From Pisolithus tinctorius (lineage: Eukaryota > Basidiomycota > Agaricomycetes > Boletales > Pisolithaceae), in NCBI GenBank assembly GCA_024663395.1, contig JANFAH010000007.1:2232001-2296000 (forward strand): a DNA stretch of 64,000 nucleotides, read 5' to 3'. The stretch's first letter is position 1. Each line of letters starts with the position of its first letter. A program made the position numbers and the translations under genes. The notes beneath the pieces are model-generated. The model did no database searches. It was not told the origin of the DNA and saw only the letters and a list, made by a program, of their open reading frames with translations. This document shows, piece after piece, positions 19,662 through 31,059 of this stretch.

Positions 19662-22600
19662 GTAGCAGCTCCCAGGACTCCGCACAATCTGGGAGCTGCG
19701 TTGACTCTGGTTGTGCAAACTTGGAGGCTCGTCTCAACGTGTCCGCTCTTTCCAGCCCGAATTCTTTAACCCCGTATGTCACATTAGAAAACCCAGAAAT
19801 ACCTCGGCTTCGTACTTTAGTGGACTCCGGTTCCACTCATTGTTTTATAGATAATCAGTTTGTTAATCAACACTCGTTTACCCCTTACTCGGTCTCACCA
19901 ATCCGACTCCGGCTATTCGATGGAGTGTCCACCTTCACTATAACCCAAGCAGTAGATGTCAACATCCGCTTCGCATCCAGCAATGTCACACTGGTAACCC
20001 TGTATCTAGCCCCGTTGGATTCTGAGTGTAGAATAGTCCTCGGACATGACTGGCTCACCCGCTACAATCCGTTGATTGATTGGGTATTGGGCAGTCTAAC
20101 ATTCCGGACTCCTGCACAAGGAATGCCAACCCCGTCGACACCCCCTGTAAGCCCGGTCTCCACCAGCCTTCCTGACTCTGGTCCTAGTGACCAACCCGGC
20201 TTCGTGCCATCTGTACCGGTCTCTGACTCCCCGACTCGCACCCCCCTGAAGGCCCCTCTCATTTCCCTAATCAATGCAGCCGCTTTTGTGCGTGCCTGCA
20301 AACTAGAAGGGTCCATCCAGTTCCAACTTCAGCTCCGCCCCTTGGACTCAGCTCAGGCCCGATCAGCCTCGGCCTCCCCTCCTCCGGCCTTACCCAATGT
20401 ACCAGAAGAGTACCATGACTTCACTGATGTATTCAGCAAGGCCAAGGCCTCGGTACTCCTGCCACACCGGGAGTATGACCTGAAGATAGAGCTCGAAGAA
20501 GGAACAACCCCGCCATTAGGCACCATCTACTCACTGTCCCCGGTTGAGCTCCAAGCTCTCTGGACTTTCATCGATGAGAACCTCACCACCGGCTTTATTC
20601 ATCCGACTTCATCCCCTTATGCTGCACCGGTCCTCTTTGTCAAAAAGAAGGACAGCTCCCTCCGGCTTTGTGTAGATTTCCACGGCCTGAACAAAATCAC
20701 TAAGAAGGACCGATACCCACTACCACTCATCTCCGACCTCTTGGATTCACCAAGCTGAGCCAAGATCTATACTAAAATTGATCTTTGGCATGCCTACCAT
20801 CTCGTCCAGATTGCCCTGGGCGATGAATGGAAGACCGCCTTCTGGACTCGGTATGGATCTTACGAGTGGTTAGTAATGCCCTTCGGCCTCACCAATGCCC
20901 CGGCCACCTTCCAACGCTTCGTGAATACCATCTTCGCAGATATGTTGGATGTCTGCGTAGTTGTCTACTTAGATGACATCTTAATCTACTCCAGAGATAA
21001 GGAGTCTCACAAGCAGCATGTCCGAGAGGTACTCCGTCGGCTTTGGCTTCATGGCCTTTATGCAAAGCCGGAGAAATGTGAGTTTCACTTGGACTCGGTC
21101 GAATACCTCGGATTCCACCTCTCCCCTGCCAGCCTCACGATGTCCAAGGAAAAGGTCCAGACCATCTGCGATTGGCCTGAGCCTTGCAAGGTCAAGGACA
21201 TTCAATCTTTCCTCGGCTTCGCCAATTTTTACTGCCGTTTTATCTTTAATTACTCAGACATCGTCGTACCGCTGACTCGGCTTACCCGCAAGGGGGCTCC
21301 TTGGAACTTCTCCGAGGAGTGCTGCCAGTCATTTAATAACCTCAAGGCCGCCTTCACTACCATGCCAGTCTTAACTCATTTCATCCCTGGGGTTCCTATC
21401 ACTGTCGAGACCGATGCTTCGGACTATGCCATCGCCGGCATCCTATCTATCACCTGCGGCGACGGCCAGATTCATCCGGTCGCCTTCTACTCCCAAACCC
21501 TAACTGCCCCGGAGTTGAATTATGATACTCACAACAAGGAATTGCTTGCTATATTCGAAGCATTCTGGACCTGGTGCCACTACCTTGAGGGCTCGGCCTC
21601 ACCGGTCGACGTTGTTACTGACCACAAGAACCTCGAGTACTTCTCCACCTCTAAAGTACTCACCCGCTGCCAAGCTCGCTGGTCAGAATTCCTGTCTCAA
21701 TTCAATATGATCATCAGATTCAGACCTGGTAAGCTCGGGGCTAAGCCCGACGCCCTAACTAGATGATGGGACGTCTACCCCAAAGAGGGGGATAGCGGCT
21801 ATGCCCGAGTGAACCCGCAGAACCTGAGACCGGTCTTCACCCAAGAGCAACTAGCGGTCTCCCTTCGCGCAACCTACCTCGAGTACCCGGTCTTATGAGC
21901 AGTCGCACTGATGGATATAGAGAAACTTCATAATGATATCCTGACCACACTGCCGGACGACCTGGTCTCACAAATCCATCTCTCCGACATGTCTGATCCC
22001 CAGTGGTCAGTAGATGACACCGGCTTCCTTCATCTTGATGGAAGGATCTACGTGCTGGACTCAAATGACCTCCGCCTTAGGGTCTTGCGCCTTAAGCACG
22101 ACCACCCCCTGTCCGGCCACTTCAGCCAAAACCGCACACTAGAGCTCATACAGCGTGAGTATACCTGGCCCAGCCTCAGGACCTTCGTCAAGGACTATGT
22201 CTGGTCTTGCACAGCCTGTGCTCGGGCTAAGGTTCCCCGCCATTGGCCTTATGGCCTCCTTAAGCAACTTCCGGTGCTGGAGAAACCATGGAATTCCATA
22301 TCTATGGATTTCATCGAGCAACTCCCGGCCTCAACCGGCTTCACGGCCATCCTCGTTGTAGTTGACCGGCTTTCCAAGCAGGCCATATTCATCCCCACCC
22401 ACAACACTATCATGGCCCCAGAACTTGCCAAATTATTCCTACTCCATGTCTTTTCGAAGCATGGAGTGCCAGCCCATGTAACCTCAGACCGAGGCTCGGA
22501 GTTCGTGTCTCACTTCTTCCGGTCACTCGGTAAGGCCTTAGACATGCACTTACATTTCACCTCTGGCTACCACCCCAAAGGTGATGGCCAGACCGAAAGG

Positions 22601-23377
22601 ACCAACCAGACCCTAGAACAATATCTCCGAGTGTACTGCAACTACCAGCAGGACAATTGGGCCGAGCTACTACCCCTGGCCGAGTTCGCCTACAATAACG
22701 CCCCTAGCGCTACTACCGGTGTTTCCCCTTTCTTCGCTAATAAGGGATACCACCCCAACATCTCGGTGTACCCAGAGCGCGACCTCACTTCCGCTCGGGC
22801 TCGTGACTATGCAGTTGACCTAGACTCACTGCACCAATACCTACGTGAGGAGATGACCCTTGCACAACAGCGCTATCAAGGACTGGCCGATGCTAAATGC
22901 ATGCTGGCTCCAGACTTCAAAGTCGGCGACCAAGTATATGTCAAAGCCAAATACTTCCAGTCTACTCGGCCTTCCAAGAAACTCTTGGAGAAGAATCTTG
23001 GACCGTATCCGGTCATAGCTCAGGCCGGTACCCACTCGTTCACGCTGCACCTGCCAGACTCAATGTGCGCAGTGCATCCGGTCTTTCATGTTTCCCAACT
23101 CGAGCCGGCTGTCCCTAACACCATCCCAAACCAGACTCAACCACCACCTCCACCAGTCGAAGTCGATGGTGATCTAGAGTTCGAGGTAGCAGAAATCCTC
23201 GACTCTAAGGTCAACCGGCGTCGCCAGTGTTGGCTTCAGTACTTAGTCCGGTGGACCGGCTACGAGGGGACCGATGAAGAAACCACTTGGGTACTCGCTA
23301 CAGAGCTTGACAATGCTTCTGAACTCGTCCAAGAGTTTCACTCCAGCTATCCTGGTAAACCCGGCCCATACCAATGA
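19562..23377 (+). pseudogene. pol: E2 Pol polyprotein with three in-frame TGA codons
   Basis: Read in the -1 frame relative to gag. Retropepsin: [11 protein letters not shown] near 19820-19855. [12 protein letters not shown], then MPFGLTNAPATFQ and the intact active site YLDDILIYS near 20969. RNase H: ETDASDYAIAGIL near 21412. Integrase: zinc-binding HHCC ending CTACARAK, then SMDFIEQLP, TSDRGSEFVS and HPKGDGQTERTNQ, a complete D,D-E set. Chromodomain: LQYLVRWTGYEGTDEETTW near 23240-23300, which directs integration to marked chromatin in known chromoviruses. Stops at 20756-20758, 21764-21766 and 21896-21898 are all TGA where family context favours Arg; all other motifs are undamaged. Confidence 0.92.
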
Positions 23378-23561
23378 GGACCGGTCTCAACCGGCCTCAG
23401 TTTCTTTTCTGTTTTCTATCGGTATCTAGTTTTCTTTGATCTCTTACTTACTTTGTTTTCTCTTTCTTGTTTTCTCTTACATTACTATAGAACACTGGAC
23501 ACCGGACACTGGGCATGTCACATTCGCGGAGAAGGGTAACAAGGGCGCTATGCTATGAAAC
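23378..23561. other. E2 spacer between pol and antisense gene
   Basis: A short T-rich stretch between the convergent 3' ends of pol and the antisense gene. It probably holds both polyadenylation regions. No frame. Confidence 0.4.
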
Positions 23562-24653
23562 CTACTTGGCCATGCTCTCATCCTCCACTTCGGACTCTTC
23601 CTCCTCATCCTCGCCGTGTGCTTTTAACCACTCAGCCTCCTCGTGTAGCTCGTCGGAGTCGAGCTCAGAAGAGCCTGAGTCCGAGGGCGAGACTGCCATG
23701 CCGAAGCCATAGGACTTGTCGAGCATCGCCTCGAGCACGTTGGCAATCCTACCAGAGTTTTTGGCCACGGTCTCATGGGCCTTGAAGAGGCCTGCCAGGT
23801 TGTTGGCGATGAGTCCCACAATGTCGATGAGCTGCTCGAGCTTATCCTCTAAGCCCGAGAACCCACCTGCTCCGGCCTTTCTCTCCCCACTCCCACCAGC
23901 CTCGGGCTCATCGATCTCTAACACCTCGGTTGGTTTCGACTTCACCCATTTCTTCTGGCTGGGCCCGGGCTCAGGCAACTCCTCGTCGGCCTTCTGTTTC
24001 TTCCCCTTGTCAGCCTTGGTAGTGGCCTTGGGACTGGCCTCAGCATCCTTCCTGTCTCCCGGCCACCGGCACTTGCCTTTGGATTGGTTGCAGCGCACGC
24101 AGGCAACCCTTTTCTTGTTGCCGTCTACGAGGAACTCGCAGACGACCTGCGCCTGAGTGCAACAGGTACAGCTAGAGGTTGTTAGATGAAAAAAGCGCAG
24201 GTGGTAGAGAAATACTCACCCGGGGTCCATCACTACCCTCTTCACTTCACCCCCAGGCTCACCACTAGCACCCCCAGCACCGGCCTCATCACTCTTACTG
24301 GCCTCAGCCTCAGCCTCCCACCTCTCCTCCTCTTCACACACTCTCCTCTCCTCGGCCTCCCACGCTGCCTTCTCAGCCTCAGCCTTCTCCCTCTCAGCCC
24401 TCTTGGCCTCAATCCACTCCCTCTCCACTCTCTTGGCCTCCAGTCGCGCCTGCTCTTCCAGTTGCGCCTGCTCTTCCTGCTGGGCTTGCTCTGCCGCCTT
24501 TCGCCTCTTCCTTTCCTTCGACTTGGCCTTCATCACTTCCTCCTCGTCGTCGGTGTCATATCGAATGGCATCGTCCAACACCTGGGTCCAGTCGATGACG
24601 ACCCGGCCTTTGTCGTTCTTGTCTGTCACGGTGATCGGCCTTGAGTCGGACAT
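23562..24653 (-). CDS. E2 antisense gene: spliced, Zn2Cys6-like charged protein (347 aa)
   Basis: Exon 1 is 24653-24220 and exon 2 is 24171-23562, separated by a 48 bp GT-AG intron with consensus GTGAGT donor. The ATG at 24653 (MSDSRP) is chosen over one at 24701 because the extra residues are hydrophobic and unlike the rest. The N-terminus is acidic, then comes a long Glu/Ala/Arg helix (about 50-125). The intron sits exactly before the cysteine cluster: C-x2-C-x6-C-x12-C-x2-C-x6-C (CTCC..C..CVRC..C), matching Zn2Cys6 spacing. A Lys/Glu-rich linker, a leucine-rich helix and an acidic tail follow. The layout is the same as in the E1 antisense gene despite little other similarity. No nonsense codon, unlike pol. 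Confidence 0.78.
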
Positions 24654-24790
24654 GATGGTTAGGATGAGAAAGAAAGACGCAAAGGGCTTAGCGAGCCACA
24701 AGTATCAATTTTTCAAACTCAGCTGATTTTCGGACTCAGTCCACCACTCTTGTAGGGGTCTCATGGGTTCAACCCCTAAGAGGGGGATAC

Positions 24791-25299
24791 TGTCATAGCC
24801 ATGTCTCGACCCTGGCCAGACTCGGCCTCACACTCACTCAGTCCAGCCTCGGCCTCGCCTGTCCCATATCTCCAATTGGTCTAGCGCAGTGGACACTGCT
24901 TTGCAGTGTCTGTCATTCGGTTAGGTCCTGCCTGGTCTTGTCCCCGGTCCAGTCTGTCCCAGTCTCCGTTACCTTAGTCATATGTTAGTAATCCTTGCAT
25001 TACCAATCATCTTAGCAATCCTTGCAAGACCGGCATTACCGGTCTCTGTACTATAGTTACTTCTGGTATATAAACTCGTAGATACTCGGCCTGTACTCCT
25101 TAGTCTGAAATCAACTAAGTTACCTCTGATAACTCCATCTCGGCCTCGGACTCAGACTGAGACTCACGCAAGGGAATAGCGCTGTATCCTCAGTCGCTAA
25201 GTCCAAACAGTCCAATCATCTGAATCTTCAACTCCCCTTCTGATCCCAACCCCTCAGTCTCCGGTCCGGACTCAACCCAGACAATCCCTGAACTTGACA
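24791..25299 (+). repeat. E2 3' LTR, 509 bp
   Basis: TGTCATAGCC...CTTGACA, preceded by the polypurine tract AAGAGGGGGATAC at about 24778-24790. TATATAA at 25067-25073. Closely similar to the 5' LTR apart from a 17 bp gap and scattered transitions. Confidence 0.93.
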
Positions 25300-26178
25300 G
25301 GTGAACAGAACTGGTGCGAGACGTTCATACTTGCCGTCGAGTTCAACATTTTCCAGGAGTTTCAACAAAATGAGAAGATCCTTGCTGGTAGCCTTCGAAT
25401 CTTGGAGAGACTCTGAAAAGATATTGACAGGAAGTTTCAAAGATGAGAAGACAATGGAAGCGCTATCTTTAACTGCTTTGAGCAGGTTAGAACGTTCTGT
25501 ATTGACATGGTGACGAAACTAATACAAGTCAAATACAATAGTTTAGCGCGTATTATCCAGAAGATATGAGTTTAAACTTACTACAGTCTTGAACGCTTGG
25601 TATGTCTCCATCTGCTTATGGAGTTCTTTTGGAACTGCCTCATACAATTCTTCAACTGTCCCATCAGCCATCGCTTGAGGGGATGACCAACGCATGGGGC
25701 TGCAGGGATCGATGTTTGGTTTTCGAATTGTCAGGAAAATTGAATCGTCAATCCAGAAATTGTAGAACATCGTATACTTCTTGGCAGCTTTGGCAATGGA
25801 TTTATCGAGTTCGGAGGGTGCCTTTGTGGTACAATTGCGACTTCGAGCAGGGACTGTAGCTTGAAGGGCTACATAATCCCTGCGTATGCTTTGAAGCTCG
25901 TTCCACATCTCAAAATAAGCCTCTTGTACAAAGGAAAGTGCCTGAGAATAGATGTCAGTGATCGTAGTAGATGGACATGAAGAAAAGGACCATACCTTTC
26001 TCAACTCTTGCACATCTGCAGTGGGACCTGGGACATGGAAGGCCCTCCGCATCTGCTCGATGTCACTTCCAGAGTCAGAGCTATCTCCATGAGTCCCTTC
26101 GTCAGCTTGAGAATCATTGCTGCCATCAATGGCACCAATGCAGCTGGTGAAATCCTCCTCAGAGTCAGATTGGGGCAT
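25300..26178 (-). pseudogene. DUF6698-like gene 1, 5' part (exons 1-3)
   Basis: Exon 1 26178-25996 (61 codons, starts MPQSDSEEDFTSC, acidic), intron 25995-25942, exon 2 25941-25582 (120 codons, helical, with KYTMFYNFWIDDSIFL), intron 25581-25519, exon 3 from 25518 to the E2 target duplication. All introns are GT-AG. With the pieces at 17598-17717 and 6228-7084 the gene has five exons and would encode about 540 residues. It lies about 340 bp downstream of the Plavaka transposase gene on the same strand, so the two may have formed one element. Intact before E1 and E2 inserted, as far as I can see. Confidence 0.65.
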
Positions 26179-26517
26179 TCTGAAAACAAATAATTAAACT
26201 GGGGCAACTGGGAAAAACTGGTCGTGAGTCTGGGAGTGCTGTTGCAGAATGGAAAACGTAGCTTGGACCAAGATCCTTATATATGTTTCCAGCCTGAAAC
26301 CCGCTATCAGTTATGTCTTGAAGCAGCAAGGAAATCACATACCTTGATTATCGAGCATTAGCCATTAATGTAAAAGAGACGCAGCCTGTAACATGTAAAG
26401 GTGTCGGATCGAAATGGAATAGTTGACCTTGATGCAGTAAAATGAGTTTGTGGTAGGATTCAGTTCTGGGTCATGTCGACTAAGGTCCGACAACATTCTC
26501 CCTCTGAATGGCATTGC

Positions 26518-29500
26518 TCAGCAAATATTAATACACACTGAGCCACCCTGCTTCCATGTTTTCATTCGAAGAAACATGTCACCATCGACATGGTCTACCA
26601 CAAGAAATTCATCCTTTTTCTTCGGGTCAGGGAACAAGAGTGCACCTCGAATGATTGAAACTAATGGAATAAACGTGGAATCGCTTCTAGGCACAGCCTT
26701 GACACGTGTAAGTTTCATGGCCCAGTCCAGTTCACGCTCCCGGCCGACACTTGCAGTATAAGGCTGAACGAGAGCGAGCTGAAGTTCTCCATAGCCGTGG
26801 ATTTGACACGTAAAAAAGGTTATCAAGCGAACAAAGGCTGTTTGTGTTGACGTGAGTTGCACGTATGCACAGTCATAGCGAGGAGTGCCAAAGAACTGAG
26901 AGTTACATCGCAAATGATTGGTAGCCAACTTCCAGTCGACACAAGACTTGTAGTTGACTTTGAGGTAGTGGTACTCATATATCTGGTGAGTATGATATCA
27001 GCCACCATCTAATTGGCATGCAAGCAGCAAACACATACATTAAAATCAGCTGGGATGGTAACCCACTTTTTTAGCTCGTGCCCAATTGAAGGCAGAAATT
27101 TGTTGATATAGTCGGTGAACTTTCTTCGAAGTCTCAGGTATGCTTTGTCTTCACGATCACATTCCGCTTCAATCCCCTGGATGGTGGTGGGCTTGCACGG
27201 TGACCCAAGCTTGCAATGTCCCTCAAAGCCCAGTTCGAGGACACTATCGTCGTTATCGTCATTATCATCCCCACTTCTTGCTTTGTGCCACTTGTCATAC
27301 CGGTCTATATGAGTACGTAGGAGCCTGCACACAAGGATATGTTGGTCAACATGAAGAATCTTAGTAGAAAGGGTGAGATACATCCAGGCCTGAAGCTTTA
27401 ATAAATCGCCTACCTGTCCAGCAACATCCCTACCATTTGAGCAATCTTGATAAGCTTCCTTTAGAGGGCCATGCATTTTTTCGTTGGGGCAAGTACTGTA
27501 GTTTCACACTGCCCCCTTTTCTCATATATCACGCACCACATGTTTCCACAAGTGCACCTTCGGAAAGTCCCAATCTACCTTGAGACCTGGGATGGAAGAG
27601 TTCATTGCACGCTCTTCGTATGCCTATGAAAGTGAACGTAACATCCAAGAGAGCTAACTAAAGAAATAGCATTTCAAACGGAGAGTCAAGACTCACCTGT
27701 AGCCTTTCATTGAAAACAAGAAGCTCAGTTTCAATGGCAGAGAGCATGCGATCGGTTTGGATGTCAAGGCCGATCAGACTATCAAGTTGTAGATAGCTGC
27801 TGATAAGGCCAAGAAGGAGATATCCCTCGGGACATGCTGCCTTCATAAGGATACTTAATGCGGGATAAAAAACTTGCTATTACCAGGAAGTTATGTGTCA
27901 GCAAAACACCACAAAACATGGAGAAATCTGGCTCACAATAGATAGGTCAGCAAACTTATTCCCATCATTAAATGTCACCTTGAGGATGGCTGTGAAATGA
28001 AACAGTTTCCACCAGTGTGGAAACTCCTTTGTACTGTTATTGTAGGGTAGATTAGTACATGCCAAAACTCAGAACAGAATCGAGCTCACAGTCGTTCAAC
28101 CGTTGCTTCTGCATCATGTCCAAGGTACCTCAAAATGATCTTCAGATCTTCAAAGAGATGTTTTCCCCACAATCCCAGGTGGAGGACATGCAAGCGATCA
28201 AAACTCAGTGCCAAGTGAGGGTCAGAGTACCTGATATGCCAAAAGACATTCTTTTACCCTTAATAAACTTACTGTGAATGGGGGCTATGAGGAATGTACG
28301 GGTACAGGACGCAGACCAAGTTTCTTGAGAATTGCTTCACCAGCGGCCTTACAATTGTTGTAAACTCGCAATGCTTCCTCTCCTTGCCCTGCATTGTGAA
28401 GAGCAAAAGTCTTAGAAATGTCATGGAGTAATTCAAGTGGCACGAGGCATATAGGGCATGGAGCCTTGCCATTCCGACCTCAAATTAAAGACATCATACA
28501 TCTGTTGGTGCAATCATTCAATTAACTCAGAAACCAATTTGTTCATTGACTTACTGTTCCTCATAGTCCGCAGATAGTATCAAAAACAATGGGAAAAGAT
28601 ACTGTATAATCTCGTCCCAACACCTATGCTGAAAGCCAGTTGCCGAGAAGTGAACTATGGCCTCAAATAATTTGATGGCACTTTCATGCCAAACAACATG
28701 TTTCAAAGTTGTATAGCCAAGTTTACCTTCCTCAGCTGCATCCTCTGGGATCTTGAAGGATTAGATCACATTAGATGTCAGTATTGTGAGCAGACCATAT
28801 TATAACGTAGAACTTACAATCAGAAGCCAGCCGACAACACAACCTCCTCCAACGGACTCAGAATTCCGGATGTCTACAGGGAGATTAGCACACCAAACAA
28901 CCACAGGGTACCCTTTCACAGTGCCGTGAGACGAAAGCCTTGTCTTGTCAGCATACAATATAAAACAGAATGGTACGGCATTTTCAACATCAGCAGGAAG
29001 CTGAGACTGTTAAGGGGACAGCAATGTTATAATCAGCCCAGGGACAAGAACTGTGCTTGCACATACTTACCTGTATGTCCCACCAGCGATCACATGTCCA
29101 AGGCTCACCATAAAAGTGTTCATACTCTTCCCCATTGTGTTTGTAAACCCGTTCAGTGTCCCAGACAAAGTGTGGGGCTAATTGTGGGTCAGCGAGCAGG
29201 TCAAGAGCCCAGTCCCAGACTGGCCGAGTATGAACCTCAAACTCCATCTCCTTGCCCTTGTATGGCGCAGAGATGATGTGCTTGGTGAACTAAAGGATCA
29301 ATATCGATAAATAGCATTCACAGCACAGCACAACTAATACACACAGGTGTTAATTCAGCTCCTGCATTATCACATGCCTTCCGCAACTCAGCATCGTTCT
29401 TCATCGTCACCTGCTCCATACCTTTGGTTACAAGAAGGAAAAGTTCCAATAATCCATTGACTTGAGTCTTGTTCAATCCAGCATCAAGGGCAATCTCTGC

Positions 29501-30332
29501 AAAAAGATAATCGCCTCGAGTTTTGAATGGTTTCCATGGCATGGAGTCAACCATAGTGGGTGAAGCAGTGTTGTTGATTCCAAATTCTTCATACGGCTGG
29601 TGCAAAACGGGCCGACGACTGTGTGGATGGTACTCCATTTTAAATTCAGTGGGCAGTTGGAGGGAAGCAGTAGATAGCGGGCATGATCGTGATGGCAATT
29701 CAGTAGATATATTGGAAGTGCTTTCCACGGATGCATCCGCGGTTGCTAGAAAAATATCACAGTTAAATGATCAATCCGATAACACTATATGCTGAAGAGG
29801 TACTTACTAGGATCATTACTGTTCCCGCTGTAGTCATCATGGTTCAATTGATTGCTATCAACCAAAGGATCAACTATTTTGTGATAAGTGAAGAATATCA
29901 AGCTAATATGAATGGAAACTCACAGCCATTGCCATCATCCCCATAGATATCACCATCTACATGTTCACAAACAGCATGGGAAGAACCAGCGTCTGATTGA
30001 GATAGATGCTGCCGTGGTGCAACAGATGCACTGATTGAAGCACAATCATCTAGTAGTTGAGCCTTTTTTCGAGCTGCAGACACGCAATAGATCAATTCAA
30101 GCATTAGAAGGAATTTAAAAGCTATGAACTCACCCTTGCATCTTTCTCTTTCAAACTCCTTCCCACGTTCGGCTTGTTCTTTCTGTAATTCTTGTTGTTT
30201 TTTGCAGCCGGTTTCATGCCTTTTGATACCCTGTACCTTGAACTGTTTGCTGCAAAACCAGCATATATGGAGGGTAGAAAGCATTTCCTTGGAGTAGTTG
30301 TACTTGCCTTGAGGATTGCATGAGGGTCCCAT
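26518..30332 (-). CDS. Plavaka-type DNA transposase, near-complete multi-intron gene
   Basis: The N-terminus has a C2H2/C2HC-like finger, CWFCSKQFKVQGIKRHETGC. An acidic region with a Pro/His motif (EYHPHSRRPVL) follows, then the conserved blocks AEIALDAGLNKTQVNGLLEL (29410-29470), HFVWDTERVYKHNGEEYEHF with WWDIQ (29080-29200), ADKTRLSSHG (28900s), LFPLFLILSADYEEQ (28560s), CPICLVPLELL (28440s), NVFWHIRYSDPHLALSFDRL (from 28250) and the C-terminal FFGTPRYDCAYVQL and IPLVSIIRGALLF (26600-26900). This order is typical of Plavaka transposases (RNase H-fold, mushrooms). One intron checked exactly: 28299-28251, 49 bp. I saw no stop in the exons I traced, but not every exon border was resolved. Confidence 0.75.
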
Positions 30333-30572
30333 GATTCAGGTTCTTGAGAAACAACGTTAGCATAATAATAGACGGTCTTCGATTATCGTTGATTACTAAT
30401 AATACCAATGACATATGCATGCACTGATTACAGTATTAGAATCGAGCTACTAATCAGTAATACACTAGGAGTCCGTGGAATGAGCATAATAATTGGACAG
30501 TTTTCAAAGCTGAAATGGTGGCTAAAATCATAATAGTTACAATAGTCAAAATTTCAAAGGAAGTTTAAAAAG

Positions 30573-31052
30573 TCAAAGCAACACATTTCGAAAATGCCAC
30601 AGGTACGACATGCAAACTTGGAAACACCAGAAAACAACAGATAAACCGAGCGAGAAGAAAGTCTTGAGAATAAAAACGGTGAACAGGGGCATAAAAGATT
30701 CCTCTGTTTCCAACACTTGCGACTCCACATCGTCGCCAACTTGTACATAGCAGACTAGTAATATAGAAGGTGACATTAGTACATGCAGATAAATGTAAAT
30801 ACCATATGCACCGTTTGTCCTGGGTGATCCTCCAATTACTGCATGGCCGGTACCAACACCGTTGCAGTCGACTGTGACTGCAGAAGGTCCTTCCTTGTCA
30901 CCTGTTATGTGTTCATCTCCACAGCGCACGTTAAGGGATGAAAATGACATACTGTCCAGCCCACTCGACCCTCCAACTCTGGTGGAGCTGATATTCGCTG
31001 CCCTACACGATCTCCTACTCTTCCTCTTCCTCTGCATGTGTTTCCTGGCCAT
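30573..31052 (-). CDS. Hypothetical frame upstream of the Plavaka gene
   Basis: Starts with a very basic stretch (MARKHMQRKRKSRRSC), then Ser/Gly-rich sequence. A plausible intron with donor GTATTT after residue 83 would remove the hydrophobic second half. It may be an exon of a small nuclear protein carried by the element. No family recognised. Confidence 0.25.
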   Translation of the reverse strand: MARKHMQRKRKSRRSCRAANISSTRVGGSSGLDSMSFSSLNVRCGDEHITGDKEGPSAVTVDCNGVGTGHAVIGGSPRTNGAYGIYIYLHVLMSPSILLVCYVQVGDDVESQVLETEESFMPLFTVFILKTFFSLGLSVVFWCFQVCMSYLWHFRNVLL

Positions 31053-31059
31053 TTACTAA

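Larger units (their letters stand above)
17718..25299 (+). mobile_element. E2: chromodomain Ty3/gypsy LTR retrotransposon with antisense gene and 5 bp target duplication
   Basis: The LTRs lie at 17718-18243 and 24791-25299. GGTGA is directly duplicated at 17713-17717 and 25300-25304. Order: gag with a zinc knuckle; pol in the -1 frame with protease, RT, RNase H, integrase and a C-terminal chromodomain; then a minus-strand spliced gene. This is the chromovirus layout. Three in-frame TGA codons in pol make this copy unable to produce Pol. It interrupts exon 3 of the DUF6698-like gene. Confidence 0.95.

Noticed and set aside
24216..24644. Plus-strand Leu/Ser/Pro-rich frame in E2
   Set aside because: Complement of the Glu/Ala/Arg helix of the antisense protein.
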